Below, one piece after another: positions 33,827-41,925 of a stretch of 64,000 nucleotides of DNA. The stretch spans positions 682,001 through 746,000 of the forward strand of contig CAVWMS010000002.1 in the NCBI GenBank assembly GCA_963756185.1, given 5' to 3'. Below the pieces are notes generated by a model. The model was not told the DNA's origin, ran no database searches, and saw only the letters and a program-made list of their open reading frames with translations. Source of the DNA: DATAXI01 sp963756185 (GTDB lineage Bacteria; Verrucomicrobiota; Verrucomicrobiia; Chthoniobacterales; Chthoniobacteraceae). A program made the translations under genes and the position numbers. Within the stretch, counting starts at the first letter, position 1. Each line of letters begins with the position of its first letter.

Positions 33827-35149
33827 CTACCCTTCTCCAGCCCGGTTTAATAGTCGTAACTCTTCCTCCAGAAAGAATTTCCTATAGGTTGGAGGCGCGT
33901 CTTGAATATTTCCATTTTTATCGAGCGTAATCTCTGAAACGTCCGTTTCAATGTGAGGCCGGTCAAAAAATAAGATGCCAACGTCCGAATGAGAAATTGA
34001 ACCGTTCGCGACTTCCTGTCGTATTCGGTCTATAAGGTAATCGCTGTGGGTCTCTATGACAAAATGACGATGTTCGTCGGCGACAAGCCTCGCGAAAAAT
34101 GTACCGAGTGCCGCTTGCGCTCTTGGGTGTAAGTGAACCTCCGGTTGTTGGAGCAAAATGCGAGCATCGGTCGCCCGCAAGATGCTCTCCACAATAATCG
34201 GCAGCGACTGACTTACCCCATATCCAACGTCGGAGAGGTTCACAGAAGGCCCCCCGACGGTTATCTGGACCTGAAACGGATCCCCGGCCTTCGTTCCAAG
34301 GCGCTTGACGTTTATATCTCGGAAAAGTCCGGCATCGACTCCAAAATGGGTCAATGCGTCATGGAGCTTCTTCTGCTTCGGATCTTCCTCTTGGGAAAGC
34401 AGGCGAGCAAGTACGTACGGAACGTGATCTCCGCTCGGGTCGTATTCATCGCTTAGCCTATCATATGTCCGCTTTGGCTCGGATCGGATCGGAGCTATTG
34501 ACGTCGCCCGAGGAGCAGCGTCTCTCCATTTTGTTATAGTTTCTTGAACTTCGTGATACAGTCGGTAGTTAAGCTGGGCTCTTCCTTGGGCCGTCCGGCG
34601 ATCTTTGCGTTCTGTATTGCTACTTTGAATCACCGCGGGAGGAAGGAGCGCTCTTAACGCAGTTAGGTTCATTGCCGATAGTTGCTGCAACTCACCCGAA
34701 AGGGAAGATTCGACTACGCCCTCGCCTTTTAAGCCGCGAATTTTGAGTTTTATCCCATCTCTGCCCCAAGCTAGCTCGGCTTTAATATTCCCCGCCGTCA
34801 TCTCTAGGCTCTTAATACGGGCTTCCCCTTCGTCTGAACAGTATGTCGCGACTACCCCGACTGCTTCTTTGGACTTTCCGGCTTCGGTTTGGTATCCTAG
34901 GCTGAATTCTTTTGCACGACCGCTTCGGCCGCCCTTATAGGTCGCGATTGTGTCAAAGGTTCCCAAATCGTAGGGTGCCTTATTTAATGCAGTGACCCCT
35001 GGAAAGGAAACCGAATCCGACACCGCGGCGAGTGCGGCCAAAAACGTGGATTTGCCCGAACTGTTTTCACCTACTAGGATCGTCAGGGGGCGAATGCTGC
35101 ATTCGTGGGAGTCTGCAAACGATCTGATATTTTTGAGCAAAAGCTTCAT
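33827..35149 (-). CDS. AAA/OLD-like ABC-type ATPase
   Basis: 440 residues. KNIRSFADSHECSIRPLTILVGENSSGKSTFLAAL is an SMC/OLD-type N-terminus with Walker A GENSSGKST (27-35). VNLSDVGYGVSQSLPIIVE is signature-like, ILLQQPEVHLHPRAQAALG holds Walker B, and HFVIETHSDYLIDRIR the downstream His switch. The end (ILFFDRP... LDKNGNIQDAPPTYRKFFLEEEL) resembles the DUF3696 tail. There is no TOPRIM nuclease, so nuclease activity may come from the coupled PIN protein. Such ATPases act in defence systems such as PARIS and OLD. Confidence 0.85.
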   Translation of the reverse strand: MKLLLKNIRSFADSHECSIRPLTILVGENSSGKSTFLAALAAVSDSVSFPGVTALNKAPYDLGTFDTIATYKGGRSGRAKEFSLGYQTEAGKSKEAVGVVATYCSDEGEARIKSLEMTAGNIKAELAWGRDGIKLKIRGLKGEGVVESSLSGELQQLSAMNLTALRALLPPAVIQSSNTERKDRRTAQGRAQLNYRLYHEVQETITKWRDAAPRATSIAPIRSEPKRTYDRLSDEYDPSGDHVPYVLARLLSQEEDPKQKKLHDALTHFGVDAGLFRDINVKRLGTKAGDPFQVQITVGGPSVNLSDVGYGVSQSLPIIVESILRATDARILLQQPEVHLHPRAQAALGTFFARLVADEHRHFVIETHSDYLIDRIRQEVANGSISHSDVGILFFDRPHIETDVSEITLDKNGNIQDAPPTYRKFFLEEELRLLNRAGEG

Positions 35150-35475
35150 ACGTCACTGAATACAGCGAAAATGGCGTGGCTGTCTCCTCAATTTTGGAGA
35201 GATGGAAGCGAGGGATGAAGCTCGACGGAATGGGATCGATTTTGGCTGGGAGACGGCATAATTCTGGCGCCGCTGCGGATCTGAATTTCCCGGGCTTCGT
35301 TCGCCGATGATCTTCGCCAGCACCCGCTTCCCCGCCAGCCATCGAGCCCCCGTAAAAAATCTGCTGCCAAGAACCCAAAATATCGCCTCTGCCTGCCGAA
35401 GGCAGGAAAGCCAAGTATTCATGCAGGAACCCCGCAATTTCTACAAAGCATCTGGCCCAGTAGCAAATTTCCCGA
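35150..35475. other. 326-bp intergenic region upstream of the ATPase-PIN pair
   Basis: No credible gene. A short hairpin CCTGCC-GAA-GGCAGG lies near 35391-35405. It must contain the promoter of the ATPase gene, but no clear -35/-10 pair could be singled out by eye. It also marks the boundary with the core region, since pckG begins the next block. Confidence 0.4.
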
Positions 35476-37254
35476 TCAGAGCCGCGAGATGAGCAGTTCC
35501 CTCTGGAAGAGCAACTCCTTCGGCAAATCGGCGTAGATTTTGATGAAAATCTCGTCCTGGAGCAGGATTTCGCGTTTCCAGTTTTCCACGTCGATCTTCA
35601 GCGCCTGCTCGAGTTTTTCGATGCTGTAATTCGGGATGCCCTCGATGTCGATGTCCTTCGCGGCGGGCATCCAGCCGAGCGGCGTTTCCTCCGCGTAGAC
35701 GCGGCCGCGGCAGCGGTCGACGATCCATTTGAGCACCCGCATGTTCTCGCCGAACCCGGGCCAGAGAAAGTCGCCGTCGGCGCCCTTGCGGAACCAGTTT
35801 ACATGGAACATCTTCGGCGGGCGCTTGATGAGCTTTCGCATCCGCAGCCAGTGGAGGAAATAGTCGCCCATGTTGTAGCCGCAGAAAGGGAGCATCGCCA
35901 TCGGGTCGCGGCGCACCTGGCCGACCGTGCCCGCGGCGGCGGCGGTCATCTCGCTGCCCATGGTCGCGCCGACGTAGACGCCGTGGATCCAGTTGAACGC
36001 CTGGTAAACGAGCGGCATCGTCGTCGCGCGCCGGCCGCCGAAGATGATCGCGGAAATCGGCACGCCCTGCGGGTCGTCGGCCTCGGGCGCGAGCGCCGGG
36101 TTGTTCTTCATCGGCGCGGCGAACCGGCTGTTGGGATGCGCGGCCTTTTCCTTTGACTCGGGCGTCCATGGGCGGCCCTGCCAATCCAGCGCCTCGCGCG
36201 GCGGCGGGCCGTCCTTGCCCTCCCACCAGACGTCGCCGTCCGGGCAGCAGCGCCACGTTGGTAAAGATCGTGTCGCGCGACATCGAGCGCATCGCGTTGG
36301 GGTTCGATTTGAAATTGGTTCCCGGCACGACGCCGAAATAACCGGCCTCCGGGTTGATCGCGTAGAGCCGGCCGTCGGCGCCCCGGTTTCATCCACGCGA
36401 TGTCGTCGCCCACGGTGCAGATTTTCCAATCCTTGTAACGCTCGGGCGGGATCATCATCGCGAAATTGGTCTTGCCGCACGCGCTGGGAAACGCGGCCGC
36501 GACGTAATGTCTTCTCGCCCTGCGGCGATTCGACGCCGAGGATCAGCATGTGCTCGGCCAGCCAGCCTTCGTGGCGCGCCAGGTAGGAGCCGATGCGCAG
36601 GGCGAGGCATTTCTTTCCCAGCAGCGCGTTGCCGCCGTAGTTCGAGCCGACGGAGATGATCGTGTTGTCCTGCGGAAAATGGGCGATGTAGCGGCGCGCC
36701 GGATCGACATCGAGCATGCAATGCAGCCCGCGGTTGAAGTCCCTGCCATCGCCCAGGTGACTCAGCGCCACGGCGCCCATGCGGGTCATGATGCCCATGC
36801 TCAGCACGACGTAGAGGGAGTCGGTCAGCTCGAAGCCGACCTTCGAGTGCGATGAACCCGCCGGCCCCATCAGGTACGGCACCACGTACATCGTCTTGCC
36901 GCGCATCGCCCCTTTGCAGAGGCCGTAAAGTTTCGTGTACATCTCCGCGGGGCGCACCCAGTTGTTTGTCGGCCCGGCCTGGTCCTGGGTGGGCGTGCAG
37001 ATGAATGTCAATTCCTCGACGCGCGCCACGTCGTTTGGCTTCGACCGATGGTAATAACAGCCGGGCCATTTCTCCGGATCGAGCGGAATGACGATCTTTT
37101 CCTCGACCGCGCGCGCCGTGAGATGCCGGCGCTCCGCTTCCGAGCCGTCGCACCAGAAGACCCGGTCCGGAGCGCATAGCTCCGCCATTTCCTCGACCCA
37201 GGCGACGACGGCGTTGTTGGTGCAATTCAATTCTCCAAACGATGCGCTGCTCAT
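35476..37254 (-). CDS. pckG: phosphoenolpyruvate carboxykinase (GTP), at least three frameshifts
   Basis: N-terminal frame from ATG 37254: NAVVAWVEEMAELCAPDRVFWCDGSEAE, LMGPAGSSHSKVGFELTDS, SVGSNYGGNALLGKKCLALR, SPQGEKT. Near 36505 it shifts to AAAFPSACGKTNFAMMIPPE, the kinase-1a P-loop FPSACGKTN specific to GTP-type PEPCK. Further shifts near 36385 and 36240 lead to RDTIFTNVALLPDGDVWWEGKDG, ATTMPLVYQAFNWIHGVYVGATMGSE and KMFHVNWFRKGADGDFLWPGFGENMRVLKWI. The rebuilt protein is about 590 residues, typical length. It converts oxaloacetate and GTP to PEP in gluconeogenesis. Confidence 0.88.
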   Translation of the reverse strand: MSSASFGELNCTNNAVVAWVEEMAELCAPDRVFWCDGSEAERRHLTARAVEEKIVIPLDPEKWPGCYYHRSKPNDVARVEELTFICTPTQDQAGPTNNWVRPAEMYTKLYGLCKGAMRGKTMYVVPYLMGPAGSSHSKVGFELTDSLYVVLSMGIMTRMGAVALSHLGDGRDFNRGLHCMLDVDPARRYIAHFPQDNTIISVGSNYGGNALLGKKCLALRIGSYLARHEGWLAEHMLILGVESPQGEKTLRRGRVSQRVRQDQFRDDDPARALQGLENLHRGRRHRVDETGAPTAGSTRSTRRPVISASCREPISNRTPTRCARCRATRSLPTWRCCPDGDVWWEGKDGPPPREALDWQGRPWTPESKEKAAHPNSRFAAPMKNNPALAPEADDPQGVPISAIIFGGRRATTMPLVYQAFNWIHGVYVGATMGSEMTAAAAGTVGQVRRDPMAMLPFCGYNMGDYFLHWLRMRKLIKRPPKMFHVNWFRKGADGDFLWPGFGENMRVLKWIVDRCRGRVYAEETPLGWMPAAKDIDIEGIPNYSIEKLEQALKIDVENWKREILLQDEIFIKIYADLPKELLFQRELLISRL

Positions 37255-37359
37255 GGCTGTGGTCCTCCGCGCCGTCCTCGGGGCGAAACCGAATGATTAG
37301 CCGCCGCCGCCGTGATTCGCAAACCTAAATCCGCGCGCCTCCGGGCCGCCTGGTCCGTG

Positions 37360-38427
37360 TCAGGCCACCGCGGACGTGCGTTCCCGCTCTTCCTCCGGTG
37401 TGCGCACCACGTGCAGGTTGGGCGGACCGGGATTGAAGCCGCGCACGGCGTTGTAAAGGACGTCCACCTCGCTCGAGATCGTGCTCGCGTGGCTGAGGAC
37501 GCGCGTGGCGATGTCGCGCTGCGCTTCCTGGTCGCCGTTGCCGGCCAGCTCCGAGTAGCAGAGCACCGCGGTCAGGTGATTGCGCACGGCGTGGATGGCG
37601 CGGTTGGCTTCCTTCGCGCGGTTGCCGGCCATTTTCTCAAATTCGATCAGCCGGACCAATTCATGGCCGTTGACTTCGCTTTCGGCCATCAGCTTCGCGG
37701 CCTGCTCGGTGGTGATGCCGTCGCTGGCGCGGATGCCGAAGCGGCGCTCGAGGTAACGCTCGAGGCTCACCCACTGGCCCTCGTACAGCAGCCGGTGCGA
37801 CCATGCGCAAACCGTGGCCAATTGCTCGAGGCGCGTCAGCCGCACCACCAGCAGGACAATCGCCGCCACCATCACGATCTCGACCCCGGCCATGCCGACG
37901 GTCATTCGCCGGTTGAGCGCCGCCGCCTTGGTCTGTTCCTCGAGCCTGTCATCCTGCTGCCGCAGTTCGTCCATCCCGAAGCCGAGGACCACCCGGCGGA
38001 TCCGGTCCAGCAAAAAGCCCGCTTCCGACATGCGGTCAGCGGGCGAGGAACCGAGCTTTGCCAATTGCTGGCGGATGGAAACCAGGAGATCGATGATCTG
38101 GTCGGATTGATCCTCCGAAATGTGCTCGGCCTGGCGCAGGTGGCTGACGGTGGTGCCGATCGTGTCGCAAGCCTTCAGGAAAGCTTCCTTGTCCTGCGGG
38201 TTCTGCGTCGCCTCGTACTGGTGGAGCGCCGCCTTGGCGTTATCGGCGGCCTCGACGGTGGTGCGGACGAATTCGAGCCGCTGCGCCCGCAGTGCAAACC
38301 CGGTCCCCGAGCGGCCTTCTCCGATGGAGAAACTGGCGATGAGCACGGCGCAGCCAATGGTCAGCAGGCCGAGAAGGGCCACCAGGCGGCTGGGTGTCAG
38401 GATTTTGCGCCAGAAAGATAAGGACAT
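37360..38427 (-). CDS. membrane sensor with HisKA-like helix but no ATPase domain
   Basis: 355 residues. One membrane helix (LVALLGLLTIGCAVLIASFS), a periplasmic four-helix-bundle region resembling CHASE3 (residues about 40-175), a second helix (VGMAGVEIVMVAAIVLLVVRL), then a cytoplasmic segment with NRAIHAVRNHLTAVLCYSELAG. The His in VRNHLTAVL lies where HisKA would carry the phosphoacceptor. The protein ends about 60 residues later without any HATPase motifs (no N, G1 or G2 box). It may be a phosphotransfer or non-catalytic kinase partner. Confidence 0.65.
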   Translation of the reverse strand: MSLSFWRKILTPSRLVALLGLLTIGCAVLIASFSIGEGRSGTGFALRAQRLEFVRTTVEAADNAKAALHQYEATQNPQDKEAFLKACDTIGTTVSHLRQAEHISEDQSDQIIDLLVSIRQQLAKLGSSPADRMSEAGFLLDRIRRVVLGFGMDELRQQDDRLEEQTKAAALNRRMTVGMAGVEIVMVAAIVLLVVRLTRLEQLATVCAWSHRLLYEGQWVSLERYLERRFGIRASDGITTEQAAKLMAESEVNGHELVRLIEFEKMAGNRAKEANRAIHAVRNHLTAVLCYSELAGNGDQEAQRDIATRVLSHASTISSEVDVLYNAVRGFNPGPPNLHVVRTPEEERERTSAVA

Positions 38428-38529
38428 GGAGTTGCGGGTGGTACGTATCCCGGGACTTATATTCCAAGCACGATAAGTGCCACCGGTGCGGAAAATTACG
38501 CACCACCGGACCCCCGCCTTTTAATTCGT

Positions 38530-40086
38530 TCAATCGTCCAGCGTTGGATGCGCGTTCATTGTCGAAACGAACCAGTCCAGCCCTTGCTTGACCTGGTCGT
38601 CGTCGATCTCGTGACCGCCGATGAATACGCCCAGCCGCGGGTCATGGAATCCGCTCGATTGCAGGGAGCCGTAGACGACGCGCATCGTCTCGGGAGTGGT
38701 GCCCTTGTCGCCCTTGCCGCTGCTGAGGAACACGGGGGTGTGGAGAAACTGGGTGTGCGGAGGATTGTAGGCGTGCATCCCTTCGGATGGCGTCTCCTCG
38801 TCCACGCCTCCGAGCCAGATGCCGATCAGGTTCGCGCCCTGCTTCGACACCATGGCGGAGATGTAGCCGGCCTTCTTTGCGCCGCCGTCAAATCCGGCGA
38901 CCGCGATGGGCCAATTCTTCGAGGCCGGCCATTTATCGTGGAGGTAATCCAGCGCGGCGGTGAGGCCGGCCCAGCGGATCAGGTTCGAGTCGCTCGAGTG
39001 ATCGACCGTCGCGTCGGTGGCCATGGCGACCCAGCCGTTGTCGGTGGCGACCTCGTAGAAGGAGCCGAGGGCATCGACGCTCGATGCGCCGCCGGCGCCG
39101 CAAACGATGAGCAGCGGCCAGCGTTTCTGCGGATTGAAGTTTGGCGGGATGGCAAGTCCGACGTGGACACCCTTGACCTTCAGGCGCATGTCGTCGCCCA
39201 TGGTCGGCTCGCCCGGCGCAACGGGCCAGTTCAGGAAAGTCTGGCGCCAGGTGTCGGGCGGCAGCGGAATGTCGAATTCGTTGATCTGGTTGCCCTGCAT
39301 CTGGACGCCGCCAAGCGTCATGGCGTCGCCCGAGGGGGGCGCGGGAGTGGTTTGCGGAGAAGCCGGGGTCTGGGCCTGTGCGGTCGCCGCCGGCGTGCCC
39401 GAGGGAGCCGTGGGAGCGGTCTCGCCGACCAGTTTGACGGAATTCATGTTGCCCGTGCCGTCGTCGCCCTGGACCGGGTTGCCGGGATCGAGCATCCATT
39501 GGCCATCGACGATAAACTTGTACTGGTAGCTGCCGGTGGTCAGTGGCACCTGGACGCTCCAATTGCCGGAGCTGTCCTTTTGCATGGGCGTGGCCGTGGT
39601 GTTCCAGCCATTGAAGATGCCCGCCAGGAAGACCCCGCCCGCTGTCGGGTTCGAGTAGGTGAAGAGGACGCCCGAGGAGGGCGTGGGAGAAGAAGCGGCC
39701 GCCGCGGCGGAAGGCGCGGGCGCCGCTCCGCCACCGCCGACGGTGATCGCGGAGTTATCGTAGCCGTTGACGTTCTTGCGCGCGGTGTTGTTCGGATCGA
39801 ATTCCCAGTCGTTGCCGTTGACGAGGAATTTGTAGCCGTAGGTTCCCGGCGTCAGCGGGAGGTCGGCGGTCCAGGTGCCGTCCGGGTTCTTGGTCATGGG
39901 GGCCTGCTGCCAGTTATTGAACTCGCCGGCAAGGGCGACGCTGGTGGCGGTGGGGGCGCTGTAGGAGAAATGGGTGGTGATGGTGGCCGGGTCCGCCATG
40001 GCGAGTCCATGAAGGGCGAAGGCGGCGAAAAACGCTGCCTTGAACAGTTCTAGGATGCGGCGGTACGGAGAGGCTTGGATGTTCAT
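38530..40086 (-). CDS. secreted esterase-like protein with two CBM48-type domains
   Basis: 518 residues from ATG 40086. Signal peptide AAFFAAFALHGLAMA. Residues about 25-105 and 135-215 are repeated glycogen-binding-like modules (VALAGEFNNWQQAPMTKNPDGTWTADLPL and VFLAGIFNGWNTTATPMQKDSSGNWSVQVPL). The rest is an alpha/beta hydrolase of PHB-depolymerase/feruloyl-esterase type (PLLIVCGAGGASSVDA, IAVAGFDGGAKKAGY, GGHEID). The elbow reads GFDGG, so Asp replaces the usual Ser nucleophile, which questions catalysis. The CBM48 pair suggests polysaccharide targeting. Confidence 0.7.
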   Translation of the reverse strand: MNIQASPYRRILELFKAAFFAAFALHGLAMADPATITTHFSYSAPTATSVALAGEFNNWQQAPMTKNPDGTWTADLPLTPGTYGYKFLVNGNDWEFDPNNTARKNVNGYDNSAITVGGGGAAPAPSAAAAASSPTPSSGVLFTYSNPTAGGVFLAGIFNGWNTTATPMQKDSSGNWSVQVPLTTGSYQYKFIVDGQWMLDPGNPVQGDDGTGNMNSVKLVGETAPTAPSGTPAATAQAQTPASPQTTPAPPSGDAMTLGGVQMQGNQINEFDIPLPPDTWRQTFLNWPVAPGEPTMGDDMRLKVKGVHVGLAIPPNFNPQKRWPLLIVCGAGGASSVDALGSFYEVATDNGWVAMATDATVDHSSDSNLIRWAGLTAALDYLHDKWPASKNWPIAVAGFDGGAKKAGYISAMVSKQGANLIGIWLGGVDEETPSEGMHAYNPPHTQFLHTPVFLSSGKGDKGTTPETMRVVYGSLQSSGFHDPRLGVFIGGHEIDDDQVKQGLDWFVSTMNAHPTLDD

Positions 40087-40479
40087 GGCGGAGGGAACGC
40101 AGACCGCGAAGTTGCTGCCATTATTCAGATAGCCAAACCGCGCTTGAAAGCAAGCGCGCCCCGGGGGCGCGGGCTTGGAACGGTTCAAACCGCGGGGACT
40201 GACCCGGTTTCGGCGTGCCGGTCACCAGGAGGGTTTTTACCGGGAGAAAATCTCCGTTTTCCCCATAAAAATCGCGTTTGTGACAGATTTGTGACATTCC
40301 AAATTGGGCTTCGAACTCGTGGTTGTCCGCGTTTCCGCTTTGTAACAGACGGCGCCGCAATGCATTGCAAACACGTCATTTTTCCGACTTTTGCGGGTCA
40401 AAAACTGTCAAGGAAAGAATTGTTACAATCTGTTGACAGCCCCATCGTGGTATGATAAATGCAACACCCAGGAAATAAG
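40087..40479. promoter_or_regulatory. 393-bp divergent intergenic region with repeated TTTGTnACA motifs
   Basis: No gene is supported. The motif TTTGTnACA or its complement recurs near 40267-40290, 40340 and 40420-40435 (for example TTTGTGACAG, TTTGTAACAG, TTGTTACAAT), which could be operator sites. TTGACA at about 40433 and TATGAT at 40451 sit too close for a standard sigma-70 promoter. An AGGA lies 7 bases before ATG 40480. Confidence 0.3.
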
Positions 40480-40899
40480 ATGACAGTAATTTCTCTGATG
40501 TTCGCACTGGTTGTGATTCCGGCGATTCTCGGGTATTGTGTCTACATGGAATCGCCGGGAGACGATCCGAATACCCCGTTTTTCGTGCTGTTGCGCAGCA
40601 ACCTGCACCGCCTGTTGCACGGGGAATTCGAACGGGGGGATCTTCTCATCTACCGGAAGTCGAAGGTTTCGCCGCGTCCCGGGCCGCGCGCACGCAACGT
40701 GCAGGCGGCGGAAAATGGCGACGATTACTATTACGAGGTCGACAAATTCTGGGTCGTCTCGGACGTGCTCAACGACGGGCGGCTGGTGGCCGTAACGCGC
40801 ACGGGGAAGCGGGTTTACCTCGCGCCCGAGGATGAGAGGATGCGCAAAGCCGGCTGGCTCGAGCGCGTGCGCTATCGCGGCCGGTTTCCGGTGGTTTAA
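40480..40899 (+). CDS. hypothetical membrane-anchored protein
   Basis: 139 residues from ATG 40480, preferred over ATG 40459 because an AGGA Shine-Dalgarno sequence is well spaced. One membrane helix (VISLMFALVVIPAILGYCVYM) is followed by a soluble domain: FVLLRSNLHRLLHGEFERGDLLIYRKSKVSPRPGPR, DYYYEVDKFWVVSDVLNDGRLVAVTRTGKRVYLAPEDERMRKA. This beta-rich part may be SH3-like. The TAA stop overlaps the outer edge of a MITE-like repeat. Confidence 0.6.
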   Translation: MTVISLMFALVVIPAILGYCVYMESPGDDPNTPFFVLLRSNLHRLLHGEFERGDLLIYRKSKVSPRPGPRARNVQAAENGDDYYYEVDKFWVVSDVLNDGRLVAVTRTGKRVYLAPEDERMRKAGWLERVRYRGRFPVV

Positions 40900-41065
40900 C
40901 CCGAATTCCGAAGTTGATCGGGGCGATCCGGCGCAATCTGCTGGCCGCGAGTGCCATTCGTCGGGCCTCACCGTATCTTTCAGATACGCTTCGGGCCTCC
41001 TCATGTCATCGCGACTCAGCATCTTGCACCGTCTCATCCCCTCCAACATCGGAGTTCGGGTTTAA
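40895..41065. repeat. MITE-like inverted-repeat element (171 bp)
   Basis: The ends TTTAACCCGAATTCCGA (40895-40911) and TCGGAGTTCGGGTTTAA (41049-41065) are near-perfect inverted repeats. The centre includes a CGTATCT-TTC-AGATACG hairpin at 40972-40988. No transposase is encoded. The left TAA doubles as the stop codon of the preceding gene, suggesting insertion at or near its 3' end. Confidence 0.6.
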
Positions 41066-41112
41066 GGCGCCCGCGGGCGCGAAAAACGGGCCAAATTGGC
41101 TCGAAAATCGCG

Positions 41113-41877
41113 CTATTCTCCCGCGTTTTTGATGATCTGGACGAACGCGCGCGGGTCGAGGCCTGCGCCGCCGACCAGGGCGCCGTCGATGTCGGCCTGG
41201 CCCATGAGCGCCGCGGCATTTTCCGGTTTCACGCTGCCGCCGTATTGGATGCGGACTTTTTCGGCGGTGGCCTGATCCCAGACTTTCACCAGCGTTTGGC
41301 GGATGAACGCATGGGCGGCTTGCGCCTGCTCGGGGCTGGCGGTGCGCCCGGTGCCGATCGCCCAGATCGGCTCGTAAGCGAGGACGGTCTCGGTCATTTC
41401 CTTCGCGCTGAGGCCGGCGAGGCTGCCGCGAATCTGGCGGTCGAGCACTTGCTCGACCTTGCCGGCGTCACGCTCGGCGAGCGTCTCGCCGATGCAGACG
41501 ATCGGCTTCAGCACGGCCTCGTGCGCGGCGTGGGCCTTCTTGTTCACCAGCGCGTCGGTCTCGCCGAAGATCGTGCGGCGCTCGCTGTGGCCGAGCACCA
41601 CGTAACGCACGAAGAGTTCGCGCAGCATCGCCGCGGAGATTTCGCCCGTGAACGCGCCCGATTTTTCGAAATACATGTTCTGCGCGCCGACCTTCACCGC
41701 CTGGACCTTGGCGAGCAGTTCGCTGACCTTCGAGATGGCGGTAAAGGGGGGGACGATGACCACCTCGACGTGCGTTTCATCCGCGCCCAATTCGCGCAGA
41801 AGAATCTCGATGAAACCGGCGGCCTCGCCGCAGGTCATGTTCATTTTCCAGTTCGCCGCGATGATTTTCTTACGCAT
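41113..41877 (-). CDS. tpiA: triosephosphate isomerase
   Basis: 254 residues. IIAANWKMNMTCGEA gives the substrate-binding Asn and Lys; VVLGHSERRTIFGE the catalytic His; LAYEPIWAIGTGRTASPEQA the catalytic Glu and loop 6; IQYGGSVKPENAAALM and DGALVGGAGLDP the phosphate-binding loops. Interconverts DHAP and GAP. Last gene of gap-pgk-tpi, with a TTCGAAAT tandem repeat in the gap before it. Confidence 0.97.
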   Translation of the reverse strand: MRKKIIAANWKMNMTCGEAAGFIEILLRELGADETHVEVVIVPPFTAISKVSELLAKVQAVKVGAQNMYFEKSGAFTGEISAAMLRELFVRYVVLGHSERRTIFGETDALVNKKAHAAHEAVLKPIVCIGETLAERDAGKVEQVLDRQIRGSLAGLSAKEMTETVLAYEPIWAIGTGRTASPEQAQAAHAFIRQTLVKVWDQATAEKVRIQYGGSVKPENAAALMGQADIDGALVGGAGLDPRAFVQIIKNAGE

Positions 41878-41884
41878 GTGGGAA

Positions 41885-41914
41885 AAATTCGAAATTCGAA
41901 ATTCGAAATTCGAA
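41885..41914. repeat. AAATTCGA tandem repeat between pgk and tpiA
   Basis: Nearly four tandem copies of the 8-bp unit AAATTCGA in the 48-base gap. The same unit appears in the his cluster at 22173-22303 and 22974-23005. Orientation relative to transcription is the same as the left arm of the hisA-hisH element. Confidence 0.8.
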
Positions 41915-41925
41915 GAAACGGATCA

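Noticed and set aside
35153..35437. 94-codon minus-strand frame upstream of the ATPase
   Set aside because: No domain, no Shine-Dalgarno sequence, and overlapping frames of equal quality; treated as intergenic.
40433..40456. TTGACA and TATGAT as the promoter of the gene at 40480
   Set aside because: The spacing is only 12 bases, too short for a sigma-70 promoter.
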